From the NCBI GenBank assembly GCA_905234985.1, contig CAJOJQ010000007.1, positions 1-64,000 on the forward strand: DNA of 64,000 bases. Reading direction: 5' to 3'. Numbering within the stretch: the first letter of the stretch is position 1; each line of letters opens with the position of its first letter. Made by a program: the position numbers and the translations under genes. The notes below the pieces were generated by a model. It worked only from the letters and a program-made list of their open reading frames with translations. It was not told the origin of the DNA and did not search any database. Positions 51,633 through 59,723 of this stretch are shown here, one piece after another. Source of the stretch: an uncultured Christensenellaceae bacterium (GTDB taxonomy: Bacteria > Bacillota > Clostridia > Christensenellales > Aristaeellaceae).

Positions 51633-53165
51633 TTAAAAAAGCCGCACCTCCATGCCTTCGTGCAGCACGCCCGCGTTGTCGGGCACCACATAGGCCGTGT
51701 TGCCGTCGTCGGAAATCACTTTCACGCCCATCCAGTACTCGCCGCCTTCGGTGGGAATGACCACGCCCTTGCTCCCGTCCTGCACGTAAATGGCGCGGGA
51801 GGGCACCATCAGAGTGCTTACATCCTCGCCCAGCCACACCTTGCAGGAGCGCAGGTACATGGCTTTTTCCAGAAATTCCGTATTGTCCACCAGCAGCCGC
51901 ACCAGCAATTCGCCCCCGGAACGGGTGGAATTGTATACCGTGGCGGTAAGTACGTCGTTGTCGAAGCTCTCGATCACCAGATGATAGGTGCTTCCCTCCG
52001 TTGGGATCCAGTCCTTTTCATTGCAGAGCATCAGCACGGCCCACTGTTCTTTGCGCACCATGCGGTAAATATCCGTGGCGTTGCGCATGCCCGCGGCGGC
52101 TTCGTCGGCGGGGGGATTGCCGTTGTACATATCCCGCACCTGCGCCGGAGAAAAATCGGCGAAGGTGGTCATGTTCAGCTTTTTTTCGTACCCGTCGGTG
52201 TAAAAGCTCACGATCCCGTCGGTGGCGGCGGCAAACTGCTTGGTCCAGGTGGAGATGCGCTGCTCCTGATTGTGTTCGTCGTCGTAGAGCCGGGAGAGCT
52301 TCTGATCGTCGGGGTTCTTCTGTTTGATGTAGATCTGCTGGCTCTGCATGGCGTCCTTGAGCAGCTTTTCCTGGGCGCTGATGCTGCCCCGCGCCCCGTG
52401 GACCAACCGCTGCACCTCCATGGCGCGCGTCTGCACCTCGTTGATGCGGGACAGGAGGTTCTGATCCGTTACCGCGCCGGTGATCAGCACCTTGTGGTAC
52501 TCCCTGATCTGTTTGCGGTAATTGTTCAGCGTCACCCATTCCTTGGCGTTGAAGCCCGCGGTGTAGATGGTGGCCACCATGTTGCCGCGGGTCACTTCGT
52601 CGCCTTCCTCCACCACATAATCAATCTGGGAAACGCTTTCCTGGCTGACCACCGTTTCGCTGCGCACCACCACGGCGTCCCCGGTGAAGCGCGAACTCAG
52701 CGCGCCGTAGCGCACATAGCCGTAGGACACGCCGCCCTTGGGCAGCATGCTCGCGATGGCGTAGGCCGCGAAGGCCAGCACGATCACCGTAAGCAGGATA
52801 TATACGCCCTTGCCCTGCCGCGGCTGCGTGCGGGGCAGGCCGGTTTTGGGCGCCTGATAGCCGGGGTTCGGCCCCTGGCCGCCCGCCGACGCCGAGGCCG
52901 AAAACGTGTCTTCCGGGGGCGGCGCTCCGTTTTCGGGGGGGATCCAGCCCCCGTCGTAACCGTAGGGCTGATTTAATTCGGGCATGATCTGCGCGGGGGG
53001 CGGCACCTGGCCCGGCGGGGCCGAAAACCCTCCCTGCGCCTGTCCCGGAACCGGCCGCTGCACCCACTGCCCGTCCTCCTGCGGCGGGGTCCACTGCGGC
53101 ATATTGCCGCCGTCCTGACCGCCGGGATAAGCATTCTGCGAATCGTAACCTTGTGGGGGCTGCAT
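51633..53165 (-). CDS. HlyD-like membrane-anchored protein
   Basis: A 510-residue protein. The first 110 residues are Pro-, Gly- and Gln-rich and probably disordered. They are followed by one membrane helix (about 121-142, VYILLTVIVLAFAAYAIASM) and an extracytoplasmic part with a lipoyl/HlyD half-motif (VVVRSETVVSQESVSQIDYV and VEEGDEVTRGNMVATIY), a helical hairpin and a second beta domain. Such proteins are adaptor components in transport, but here the position next to yggS, sepF and divIVA points to an envelope or division role. An ACGGAGG site precedes the ATG. Confidence 0.78.
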   Translation of the reverse strand: MQPPQGYDSQNAYPGGQDGGNMPQWTPPQEDGQWVQRPVPGQAQGGFSAPPGQVPPPAQIMPELNQPYGYDGGWIPPENGAPPPEDTFSASASAGGQGPNPGYQAPKTGLPRTQPRQGKGVYILLTVIVLAFAAYAIASMLPKGGVSYGYVRYGALSSRFTGDAVVVRSETVVSQESVSQIDYVVEEGDEVTRGNMVATIYTAGFNAKEWVTLNNYRKQIREYHKVLITGAVTDQNLLSRINEVQTRAMEVQRLVHGARGSISAQEKLLKDAMQSQQIYIKQKNPDDQKLSRLYDDEHNQEQRISTWTKQFAAATDGIVSFYTDGYEKKLNMTTFADFSPAQVRDMYNGNPPADEAAAGMRNATDIYRMVRKEQWAVLMLCNEKDWIPTEGSTYHLVIESFDNDVLTATVYNSTRSGGELLVRLLVDNTEFLEKAMYLRSCKVWLGEDVSTLMVPSRAIYVQDGSKGVVIPTEGGEYWMGVKVISDDGNTAYVVPDNAGVLHEGMEVRLF

Positions 53166-53271
53166 GTTTTCCTCCGTGTTAAAGGATAACTCTGTTTTAT
53201 TCGCGCTGGCGGGAAGAAAATCCTTCTTTTTTACAAAAGTTTTGCGAATTTTATAATTTTCCCAATAAGTG

Positions 53272-55464
53272 TCAGTTCACGCTGCGATACGCCTCGATCA
53301 CATCGGAGCGCTTGTGCAGCTTCATGAGGGCGCTGTCCAGCTGCTCGCGGGATTTGACCTGCAAGGTGGTGGTGATGGAGCATGTTTTGTTTTTGTTGAT
53401 CTTGACCGCCAGGGCGGTGAGAGGGATGCCCATGTCTTCAATATAATTGGTGATTTCGCCCAAGAGGGAATTGTGGTCGTAGCAGATGATCTGGATGTTG
53501 GCGCTGAAGGTGCCCGCGTCCTCCATGGCCCAGGAAACGGGAATGGCTCGCTCCGGCTCGGTATGCAGGGCGTTGGAGCAATCGGCCTTATGCACGGTCA
53601 CGCCCCGGCCCCGGGTGATGTAGCCCACGATATCGTCGCCGGGCACCGGGTTGCAGCACTTGGCGAAGCGCACCAGCATGCCCGCCTCCCCGTGGACGTA
53701 AACGCCGTGGGTGGGCTTGCCCTTGGGTTCCACCGGGGCCACCTCTGAAACCACCGGCACCCGGGGCTGCAGGGGCGCGTCCTTCTTCTGCTTTTCCTCG
53801 ATCAGGCGGGACAGCACATACACCGCCGCCACGCCGCCATAGCCGATGGCCCCGTAAATATCGTCCAGCTCCTGGAACATGTATTTCCGCAGCAGCGGCT
53901 CGTAGTATTCGGGCTTGGTGTAGTCCCCCAGCTTCACGCCGCGGCGCTTGGCCTCGTGCTCCAGCATATCGCGGCCCTTCTGCACGTTTTCGCCCCGCAG
54001 CTCCCGCTTAAAGAACTGGCGGATTTTGGCCTTGGCCTGCTGGGTCTTGACGATCTTGAGCCAGTCCATGCTGGGGCCCTTGGAGGCGGAGGAGGTGAGC
54101 ACCTCCACCCGGTCGCCGGTCTGCAGTTGGGTGTCCAGGGGCACCATTTTGCCGTTGATCTTGGCGCCCACGCAGCTGTTGCCGATCTGGGAATGGATGC
54201 GGTAGGCAAAGTCCAGGGGGGTGGAACCCCGCTGCATGGAAATGATGTCCCCCTTGGGGGTAAAAAGGAATACTTCTTCCGAAAACAGGTCCGTTTTCAG
54301 GCTGTCGATGAATTCGTGGCTGTCCCGGGTCTCGCTCTGCCAGTCCAAAATCTGGCGCAGCCAGTACAGCTTGTCGTCCAGGTCGCCGTCCTTTTTGCCG
54401 CCCTCCTTGTAGCGCCAGTGGGCGGCGATGCCGTATTCCGCGATGCGGTGCATTTCCCAGGTACGGATCTGGATTTCAAAGGGGAAGGGGATGCGCCGCC
54501 CGCCCATGACCGTGGTGTGCAGGGATTGATACATGTTGGCCTTAGGCACGGAAATATAATCCTTGAACCGGCCCGGCACCTGGTTCCACAGGGTATGGGC
54601 GATGCCCAGCACAGTATAGCACTCCGGGATGGTGTTCACGATCACGCGGATGGCGATGAGATCGTAAATCTGATCGAAGGGCTTGTTCTGGATCACCATT
54701 TTGCGGTAGATGGAATAGAGGTGCTTGGGCCGGCCGTCGATATCGTAGCGCAGGCCCGCTTCGTCCAGCTTCTGGGACAGCTCGTTGATGACCAGCTTGA
54801 TGTTTTCCTCCCGTTCCGCCCGCTTCATGCCCACCTTCCGGGCCACGTCCTGGTAGCCCTCCGGGTCGATATACCGCAGGGACAGGTCCTCCAGTTCGGA
54901 CTTGATGCCGTACACGCCCAAGCGGTGGGCCAGGGGCGCGTAAATATCCAGGGTTTCCCGGGCGATGGCCACCTGGCGGTCGGCGGTCTTATAGCGCAGG
55001 GTACGCATGTTGTGCAGCCGGTCCGCCAGTTTGATGAGCACCACTCGGATGTCCTTGCTCATGGCTAAGATCATTTTGCGCAGGGATTCCGCCTGCTGCT
55101 CCTCCCGGTCGGCAAAGTCCAGCTTGGAGAGCTTGGTCACCCCGTCCACCAGCCTTGCCACTTCCGGACCGAATTCCTGTTTGACCAGGTCCAGCGTGAC
55201 CTCCGGGCAATCCTCCACCGTATCGTGCAGCAGGGCGGCGGCGATGGTGGGCGGGTCGATCATCAGTTCGGTGATGATGCCCGCCACGTAACGGGGATGG
55301 ATCATGTAGGGCTCGCCGCTTTTGCGTACCTGGCCCTCGTGGGCCTTTTCCGCGAAGGCGTAGGCTTTTTCAATCAGGGCGCAGGCTGAGCCGTCCGTAT
55401 CGAATTTCCGCACGCGGGCCAGCATTTCTTCCAAGGTCATGTCTTCATACGCCGTGTACGCCAT
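53272..55464 (-). CDS. rel: Bifunctional (p)ppGpp synthetase/hydrolase
   Basis: A 730-residue stringent-response enzyme. Domain order is: HD hydrolase with AALLHDTVEDCPEV (about residues 75-88), synthetase with GRPKHLYSIYRKM and PGRFKDYISVPKANMYQSLHT (RXKD form, typical of bifunctional enzymes), TGS with FTPKGDIISMQRGSTPLDFAY (in parts), a zinc-finger region with RFAKCCNPVPGDDIVGY, and a C-terminal ACT domain. It makes and degrades the alarmone on starvation. The start follows AAGGAGG; the gene overlaps the recJ stop by 20 bases. Confidence 0.97.
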   Translation of the reverse strand: MAYTAYEDMTLEEMLARVRKFDTDGSACALIEKAYAFAEKAHEGQVRKSGEPYMIHPRYVAGIITELMIDPPTIAAALLHDTVEDCPEVTLDLVKQEFGPEVARLVDGVTKLSKLDFADREEQQAESLRKMILAMSKDIRVVLIKLADRLHNMRTLRYKTADRQVAIARETLDIYAPLAHRLGVYGIKSELEDLSLRYIDPEGYQDVARKVGMKRAEREENIKLVINELSQKLDEAGLRYDIDGRPKHLYSIYRKMVIQNKPFDQIYDLIAIRVIVNTIPECYTVLGIAHTLWNQVPGRFKDYISVPKANMYQSLHTTVMGGRRIPFPFEIQIRTWEMHRIAEYGIAAHWRYKEGGKKDGDLDDKLYWLRQILDWQSETRDSHEFIDSLKTDLFSEEVFLFTPKGDIISMQRGSTPLDFAYRIHSQIGNSCVGAKINGKMVPLDTQLQTGDRVEVLTSSASKGPSMDWLKIVKTQQAKAKIRQFFKRELRGENVQKGRDMLEHEAKRRGVKLGDYTKPEYYEPLLRKYMFQELDDIYGAIGYGGVAAVYVLSRLIEEKQKKDAPLQPRVPVVSEVAPVEPKGKPTHGVYVHGEAGMLVRFAKCCNPVPGDDIVGYITRGRGVTVHKADCSNALHTEPERAIPVSWAMEDAGTFSANIQIICYDHNSLLGEITNYIEDMGIPLTALAVKINKNKTCSITTTLQVKSREQLDSALMKLHKRSDVIEAYRSVN

Positions 55465-57898
55465 ACGTTTCCTCCTTTGCCAATCCCGCCAAGCAAAACA
55501 GACCGCTTTCTTCCGGGTTTCTCTTTTTCATCGGAAGCAATTCCGTCTTAAAGGGCCGCAGCGATAAGGTCACGAGGTCGATTTCCTCCAGCACCCGCAG
55601 GGCGAACAGCGCCTGGGCTTCGGTGAGCGCCATTTGCCGGGCAAAAACGCGCAAATCCAGGGGCGGTTCCGCTTTCAGCGCCAGGTAGCAGCGCCGCAGG
55701 GCGTCCCGATCCACGAAAGACCGGGCCAGGGCCTCCATCAGTTCCCGCGTCCGGGGCAGGGCGTAAAGTTCCGCGTTCGGCAGCGCCGCCCGCCAGGCCG
55801 CCCCCTCCCCCGTGTCCCCATCGCAGAAGATCACGCGCCGGAACGCCGGATGCACGTCCCCCGCCTTGCCGTACAGCAGGATGGCGGAAAATACCCGGGG
55901 ATCGTCGGCTTTTTCCAGGCAAAAATCCGCTTCAGGAAATTTTTCCCGCAGCCGCAGGGCCGTTTTCAGGCACCGGCACAAAAGCAGCGTGCCCTGGCTT
56001 TCCCCCATGCGGGCGTTCATGCCGGCTTCCGTGATCACAGGCAGGGGAGCGTCCCCGCGCCTGTCCTCCCGCATGAGGCACAGCGCTTCCTTTTCCCTGT
56101 TTTCGACCAGGGTATCGGGCAGCATTTCCATGGCGTACAGCCTGCATTCCGCGCTGACCTTGCCCCGGAATTCGTTGATCTCCGGGGACATGGAAAGCAC
56201 GAGAGCCCCCGTGTCCCGTCCGGCCCAGTCGCCGCCGCCGAAAAAGATGCCGTCCCGCACGGCCATGCCCTGCTGGAAGGTGCATTTCAGATGCCGCCCC
56301 TCCGCCCCCACGGCCCGGAAGGACAGAGGAAGCACGTTTTTGCACAGAAACCGGGGCGCGGGATTGCCCATGCCAAAGGGTTCTAACTTTTTGAGCCATC
56401 CGGCGGTTTCCGCCGTCACGTCGGAAAGGGTCATTTCCCCGTCGCACAGGACTTCCGGAATCACGGGCTTTCCCCCGGTCTGCTCGGCCACCGCCTGGGA
56501 CAGGGCTTCCCGGAAAGCGGGTACGTTTTCCGCGCGGATGGTGAGGCCCGCCGCCTGTTTGTGCCCGCCGAAACGCTCAAACAGCCCGGCGCACCGGCTC
56601 AGGGCCTGGTGGATGTCCACGTCCCCGGCGCTGCGGGCGCTGCCCACGCACAGGTCCCCTTCCTGGGCCAGGGCCACGGTGGGATAGGCGTATTTTTCCG
56701 CCACCTTGCCCGCCGCCAGGCCCACCACGCCGCTGTTCCAGCCTTCGCCCCGCACCACGATGGCCTTTTCCTGAACGAGATCCATGCCCCTGACCTGCTC
56801 CAGCGCCTCCTTTAAAACGAAGGCTTCCTGATTCTTGCGCTCCTGATTGAGCTTTTCCATTTTCAGGGACAGTTCCTCCGCCTGGGTTCCGTCCCGGGTC
56901 AGCAGCATATTGAGCGCCGTGCGGGCCGATTCCATGCGGCCGCAGGCGTTCATGCGGGGAGCGATCTGAAACGCCACCTGGTCGCTGGATACAGCGCCGT
57001 GAATGCCCGCCCGTTCCATGACAGCCCGCAGGCCGGGGCGGCGGGTGCCCCCCAGCTTTTCCAGCCCCAAAGCGGCGATCACCCGGTTTTCCCCGGTGAG
57101 CGGCACCATATCGGCGATGGTGGCCAGGGCGGCGATTTCCATCAGCGGCAGGGCCTTGTCCCCTAACGCGGAGGAATTTTCTGGGGGAAACCATTCTTTG
57201 GAGGCCAAAGAATGGTTTCCCCCAGGCCCCCTTCCAAGAAAGCCATAAGAGGTTCCGGACTTTTTGCCATCTTGTGAAATTTCTTGCTTGCAAGTGTCTA
57301 ACAACGCCTCCGCCAGCTTCCAAGCTACCCCCGCCCCGCAGAGGAAGGGAAAGGCATAATCCCCCAAAAGGGGCGAAACCACCGCCTGCGCGGGGGGCAA
57401 ATTCTCCCCGTGGCGGTGATGGTCGGTGACGATCACGTCCATGCCCAGTTCCCGGACCCGGCTTACTTCCGCGACGCTGGTGATGCCGCAGTCCACCGTC
57501 ACCAGCACCTGAAACTCCTGGGCCAGCTTTTCTACGGCGGGGGTATTCAGGCCGTAGCCCTCCTTATGCCGGTCGGGAAGATAGACTTCCCGCTCCATGC
57601 CGAGCATGCCCAAGGCTTCCCACAGGATGGCGGAGGCGCACACGCCGTCCACGTCGTAGTCCCCGTAAATCACCGTCTTTTTTCCCTGCTCCCGCGCCCG
57701 AAGCAGCAGGTCCCGGGCTTCCGCCATCTGGTGAAGCATGAGGGGCGGCAGCAGTTGATCCAGGGCAGGATGGAGAAACCGCCGGGCCTCCGCCTCCGTT
57801 TTTACGCCCCGGCTGGCCAGCAGACCCGACAGCCAGGCAGGCAGACCCGGCAGCGCCTGTATCGCTTTCGCCGGGGAAGAAAGGCGGATCTTTAGCAT
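55445..57898 (-). CDS. recJ: Single-strand DNA exonuclease RecJ with in-frame insertion
   Basis: An 817-residue DHH-family exonuclease. Motif I is YGDYDVDGVCAS (about residue 80), the DHH motif is VTDHHRHGENLP (about 160), and the DHHA1 part shows GEGWNSGVVGLAAG and FGGHKQAAGLTI, with a C-terminal accessory domain. After the CGAGVAWKLAEALL segment there is an insertion of about 45 residues (CKQEISQDGKKSGTSYGFL, then PGGNHSLASKEWFPPE) not normal for RecJ. It precedes the resumed conserved sequence LPLMEIAALATIADMVPL. The insertion contains a perfect 21-base palindrome at 57181-57225. The frame is retained. Confidence 0.93.
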   Translation of the reverse strand: MLKIRLSSPAKAIQALPGLPAWLSGLLASRGVKTEAEARRFLHPALDQLLPPLMLHQMAEARDLLLRAREQGKKTVIYGDYDVDGVCASAILWEALGMLGMEREVYLPDRHKEGYGLNTPAVEKLAQEFQVLVTVDCGITSVAEVSRVRELGMDVIVTDHHRHGENLPPAQAVVSPLLGDYAFPFLCGAGVAWKLAEALLDTCKQEISQDGKKSGTSYGFLGRGPGGNHSLASKEWFPPENSSALGDKALPLMEIAALATIADMVPLTGENRVIAALGLEKLGGTRRPGLRAVMERAGIHGAVSSDQVAFQIAPRMNACGRMESARTALNMLLTRDGTQAEELSLKMEKLNQERKNQEAFVLKEALEQVRGMDLVQEKAIVVRGEGWNSGVVGLAAGKVAEKYAYPTVALAQEGDLCVGSARSAGDVDIHQALSRCAGLFERFGGHKQAAGLTIRAENVPAFREALSQAVAEQTGGKPVIPEVLCDGEMTLSDVTAETAGWLKKLEPFGMGNPAPRFLCKNVLPLSFRAVGAEGRHLKCTFQQGMAVRDGIFFGGGDWAGRDTGALVLSMSPEINEFRGKVSAECRLYAMEMLPDTLVENREKEALCLMREDRRGDAPLPVITEAGMNARMGESQGTLLLCRCLKTALRLREKFPEADFCLEKADDPRVFSAILLYGKAGDVHPAFRRVIFCDGDTGEGAAWRAALPNAELYALPRTRELMEALARSFVDRDALRRCYLALKAEPPLDLRVFARQMALTEAQALFALRVLEEIDLVTLSLRPFKTELLPMKKRNPEESGLFCLAGLAKEETYGVHGV
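57181..57225. repeat. Perfect 21-base palindrome inside recJ
   Basis: CTGGGGGAAACCATTCTTTG plus one G pairs with its exact reverse complement across a three-base loop. It lies inside the coding insertion of recJ and encodes PGGNHSLASKEWFPP on the minus strand. Confidence 0.95.
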
Positions 57899-57915
57899 TC
57901 TGTTCCTCCGAGAAA

Positions 57916-58011
57916 AGAGTGGAGAGTTAAGAGTTGAGAGTTGAGATTTAATATAGTCAATCAGAAAAGTCCTTTTTCGGTAGGCATTATAATATCTCCA
58001 CTCTCAACTCT
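57916..58011. repeat. Heptad-armed palindrome, family B copy 5
   Basis: Left arm 57916-57944 (GAGAGTT-type units), core GAGATTTAATATAG, and on the other side ATTATAATATCTC with the right arm to 58011. It lies between the secD terminator and the recJ start. Confidence 0.85.
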
Positions 58012-58057
58012 GCCTTAAAGCGTTCATTGCAGCCCTGCGTAGTTGGGAAAAAAGGAT

Positions 58058-58090
58058 AAAAAGAGGGCGCCGTGCGAAATCCGGCGCCCT
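58058..58090 (-). terminator. Terminator of secD-like gene
   Basis: On the minus strand the stem AGGGCGCCG/CGGCGCCCT with a nine-base loop is followed by CTTTTT, nine bases after the gene stop. Confidence 0.85.
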
Positions 58091-58099
58091 GAAAAGGTT

Positions 58100-59407
58100 T
58101 TATTTCACTTTGCCAAACAGGGAGGGCTTGTTGGAGATCAGGGTGAAGCAGAACTGGAAGGCGCGCATCACCACAGTCGCCATGGCGCTGGCCACCACGC
58201 CGGAAGCCAGCACGTAGCCGGTGGATTTGGAGAAGGAGAAGATCATCAGGATCAGGGAAACGGCCAGGACGCAGGCATGCACGAGCCAGACGTTCTTGGC
58301 GGCGGCGCGGAAGCCCAGCTTGGCGGCGGACTTGGGCGCGCTGCCCTCGCCGATCTGCTTGCTGATGGCGTCGGTGCGGGTGACGGCGGCGTATACGGCC
58401 AGCAGCACGCCCAGCAGGAGCGCCACCAGACAGCCCACGTTCAGCATATATTCGGTGGGCACGATGATCGTCGCCACGAAGAACAGGTTCAGCACCGCCG
58501 CGCACCAGACGCCGAGGAACGCCGCAAGGCCGGTGAGCTTGCCGGTGGCAACCAGATAAACCAGGGCGAACACGATCAGCAGGGCCAGCACGATGAGCAC
58601 CACGTTCAGCACGCTGCCGAAGGAGGCGGCCACATTGCCGGAATCCCGCAGGGTCAGGGTCATATCCACGGCGCCGTCATTGATCAGGAAGGCCAAATTG
58701 CCGGCGGTGTTGTAGGCGCTGCTGGAGGAACCAACGGTGCAGGTGATCTTATCGCCGTTCACCAGGCCGTAGGAAGAAACGGATTCGCCGTCACAGGTAA
58801 TACTTAAATAGGAAGGATTGGCGTCCGAAAGTTTCTTCTGGCCTTCCTGATTCACCGTGAAAGCAAGAGACACGGTGTAGGAGGTGCGGGTGCTGTTATA
58901 ATTCACGCTCACGTCGGCCTTGGCGATATCCTTTTCCGTCAGGATCACGTTGCTTTCCGTATCGGCAAATTCAAACTGCCCGCCCATAATAGCCATATTG
59001 CGCAGGGAGGCCAGCCGGGATTCGTCCATTTTCCGCAGCTCGATGCGCACGGCCCCGTCCTTGACGGAAACCACGGCGTCGGCTTCGCCCATTTTGTTCA
59101 GGCGGGCGCGGATGGTGCTTACGGCGTCGTTCAGGGCGCTTTCGGGCGCGTCGTCATTGGGCTTATAGGTATATTCCGCGTAGGTGCCGCCGCCCAGGGC
59201 GAGGCTCACCGGCAGGGAAGCGGGCCAGTTGGCGGTGCTGACGGGCACCCAGGGCAAAAGCACGTTCACGCCCTCGGCGTCTAAGTTCATGCCCATGACG
59301 GACAGGCAAGAAGCGCAAAGCGTGATCACCAGCAGCACGGCAAGGCAAATCACGCCCTTGGCGCCGGACGTCAGCGGTTTGCGGGTTTGGGTATTTTTCG
59401 TGGCCAT
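58100..59407 (-). CDS. Divergent SecD-like protein export component
   Basis: A 435-residue membrane protein. The start MATKNTQTRKPL follows GAGAGGAAG. It has one N-terminal helix (about 18-40), a large outer domain of SecD P1 type (TIRARLNKMGEADAVVSV, GGQFEFAD, NLAFLINDGAVDMTL) and about five C-terminal helices from residue 255. The canonical SecD motifs in the helical part (the DANVLIFERI-type and TTLIAA-type segments) are not recognisable. No secF follows before recJ. The position upstream of recJ and rel is the usual place of secD-secF in Clostridia, so it is a degenerate or specialised version. Confidence 0.7.
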   Translation of the reverse strand: MATKNTQTRKPLTSGAKGVICLAVLLVITLCASCLSVMGMNLDAEGVNVLLPWVPVSTANWPASLPVSLALGGGTYAEYTYKPNDDAPESALNDAVSTIRARLNKMGEADAVVSVKDGAVRIELRKMDESRLASLRNMAIMGGQFEFADTESNVILTEKDIAKADVSVNYNSTRTSYTVSLAFTVNQEGQKKLSDANPSYLSITCDGESVSSYGLVNGDKITCTVGSSSSAYNTAGNLAFLINDGAVDMTLTLRDSGNVAASFGSVLNVVLIVLALLIVFALVYLVATGKLTGLAAFLGVWCAAVLNLFFVATIIVPTEYMLNVGCLVALLLGVLLAVYAAVTRTDAISKQIGEGSAPKSAAKLGFRAAAKNVWLVHACVLAVSLILMIFSFSKSTGYVLASGVVASAMATVVMRAFQFCFTLISNKPSLFGKVK

Positions 59408-59483
59408 AATGAATCTCTTCCTCTCGTTGTAATTGCTGCTTTCAAACGCGCGAACGCGTTTCTTCCTTGTGGTAGACTTGCAC

Positions 59484-59512
59484 ATTATACTCTTTTCGCG
59501 CCCCCGCGTCAA
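59484..59512 (-). promoter_or_regulatory. Promoter of the secD-like gene
   Basis: On the minus strand TTGACG and a perfect TATAAT are separated by 17 bases, about 75 bases before the start. Confidence 0.75.
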
Positions 59513-59587
59513 GCGTTTCATGGCGGGGACAGGCAGTTTTTGTGGCGGAAGCAGGCAATTTTGTCCCAAACTATTTTTTATTTTTTG

Positions 59588-59616
59588 TTGCAATTGCGGC
59601 AGAAATATGGTATATT
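59588..59616 (+). promoter_or_regulatory. Promoter of the oligopeptide transporter operon
   Basis: TTGCAA and TATATT are separated by 17 bases, with a T-rich tract upstream. The leader to the first gene is about 100 bases. The rest of the 316-base divergent region holds no gene. Confidence 0.65.
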
Positions 59617-59723
59617 ATCGTATGCTCGTTCACGGACACACGTGAAATGCGGACATCCAAATTCCTTCGCTTCTCATCTGCTTTCCAGCAGAGAAGATAA
59701 TATCATGTATGGAGGTATGTTCC

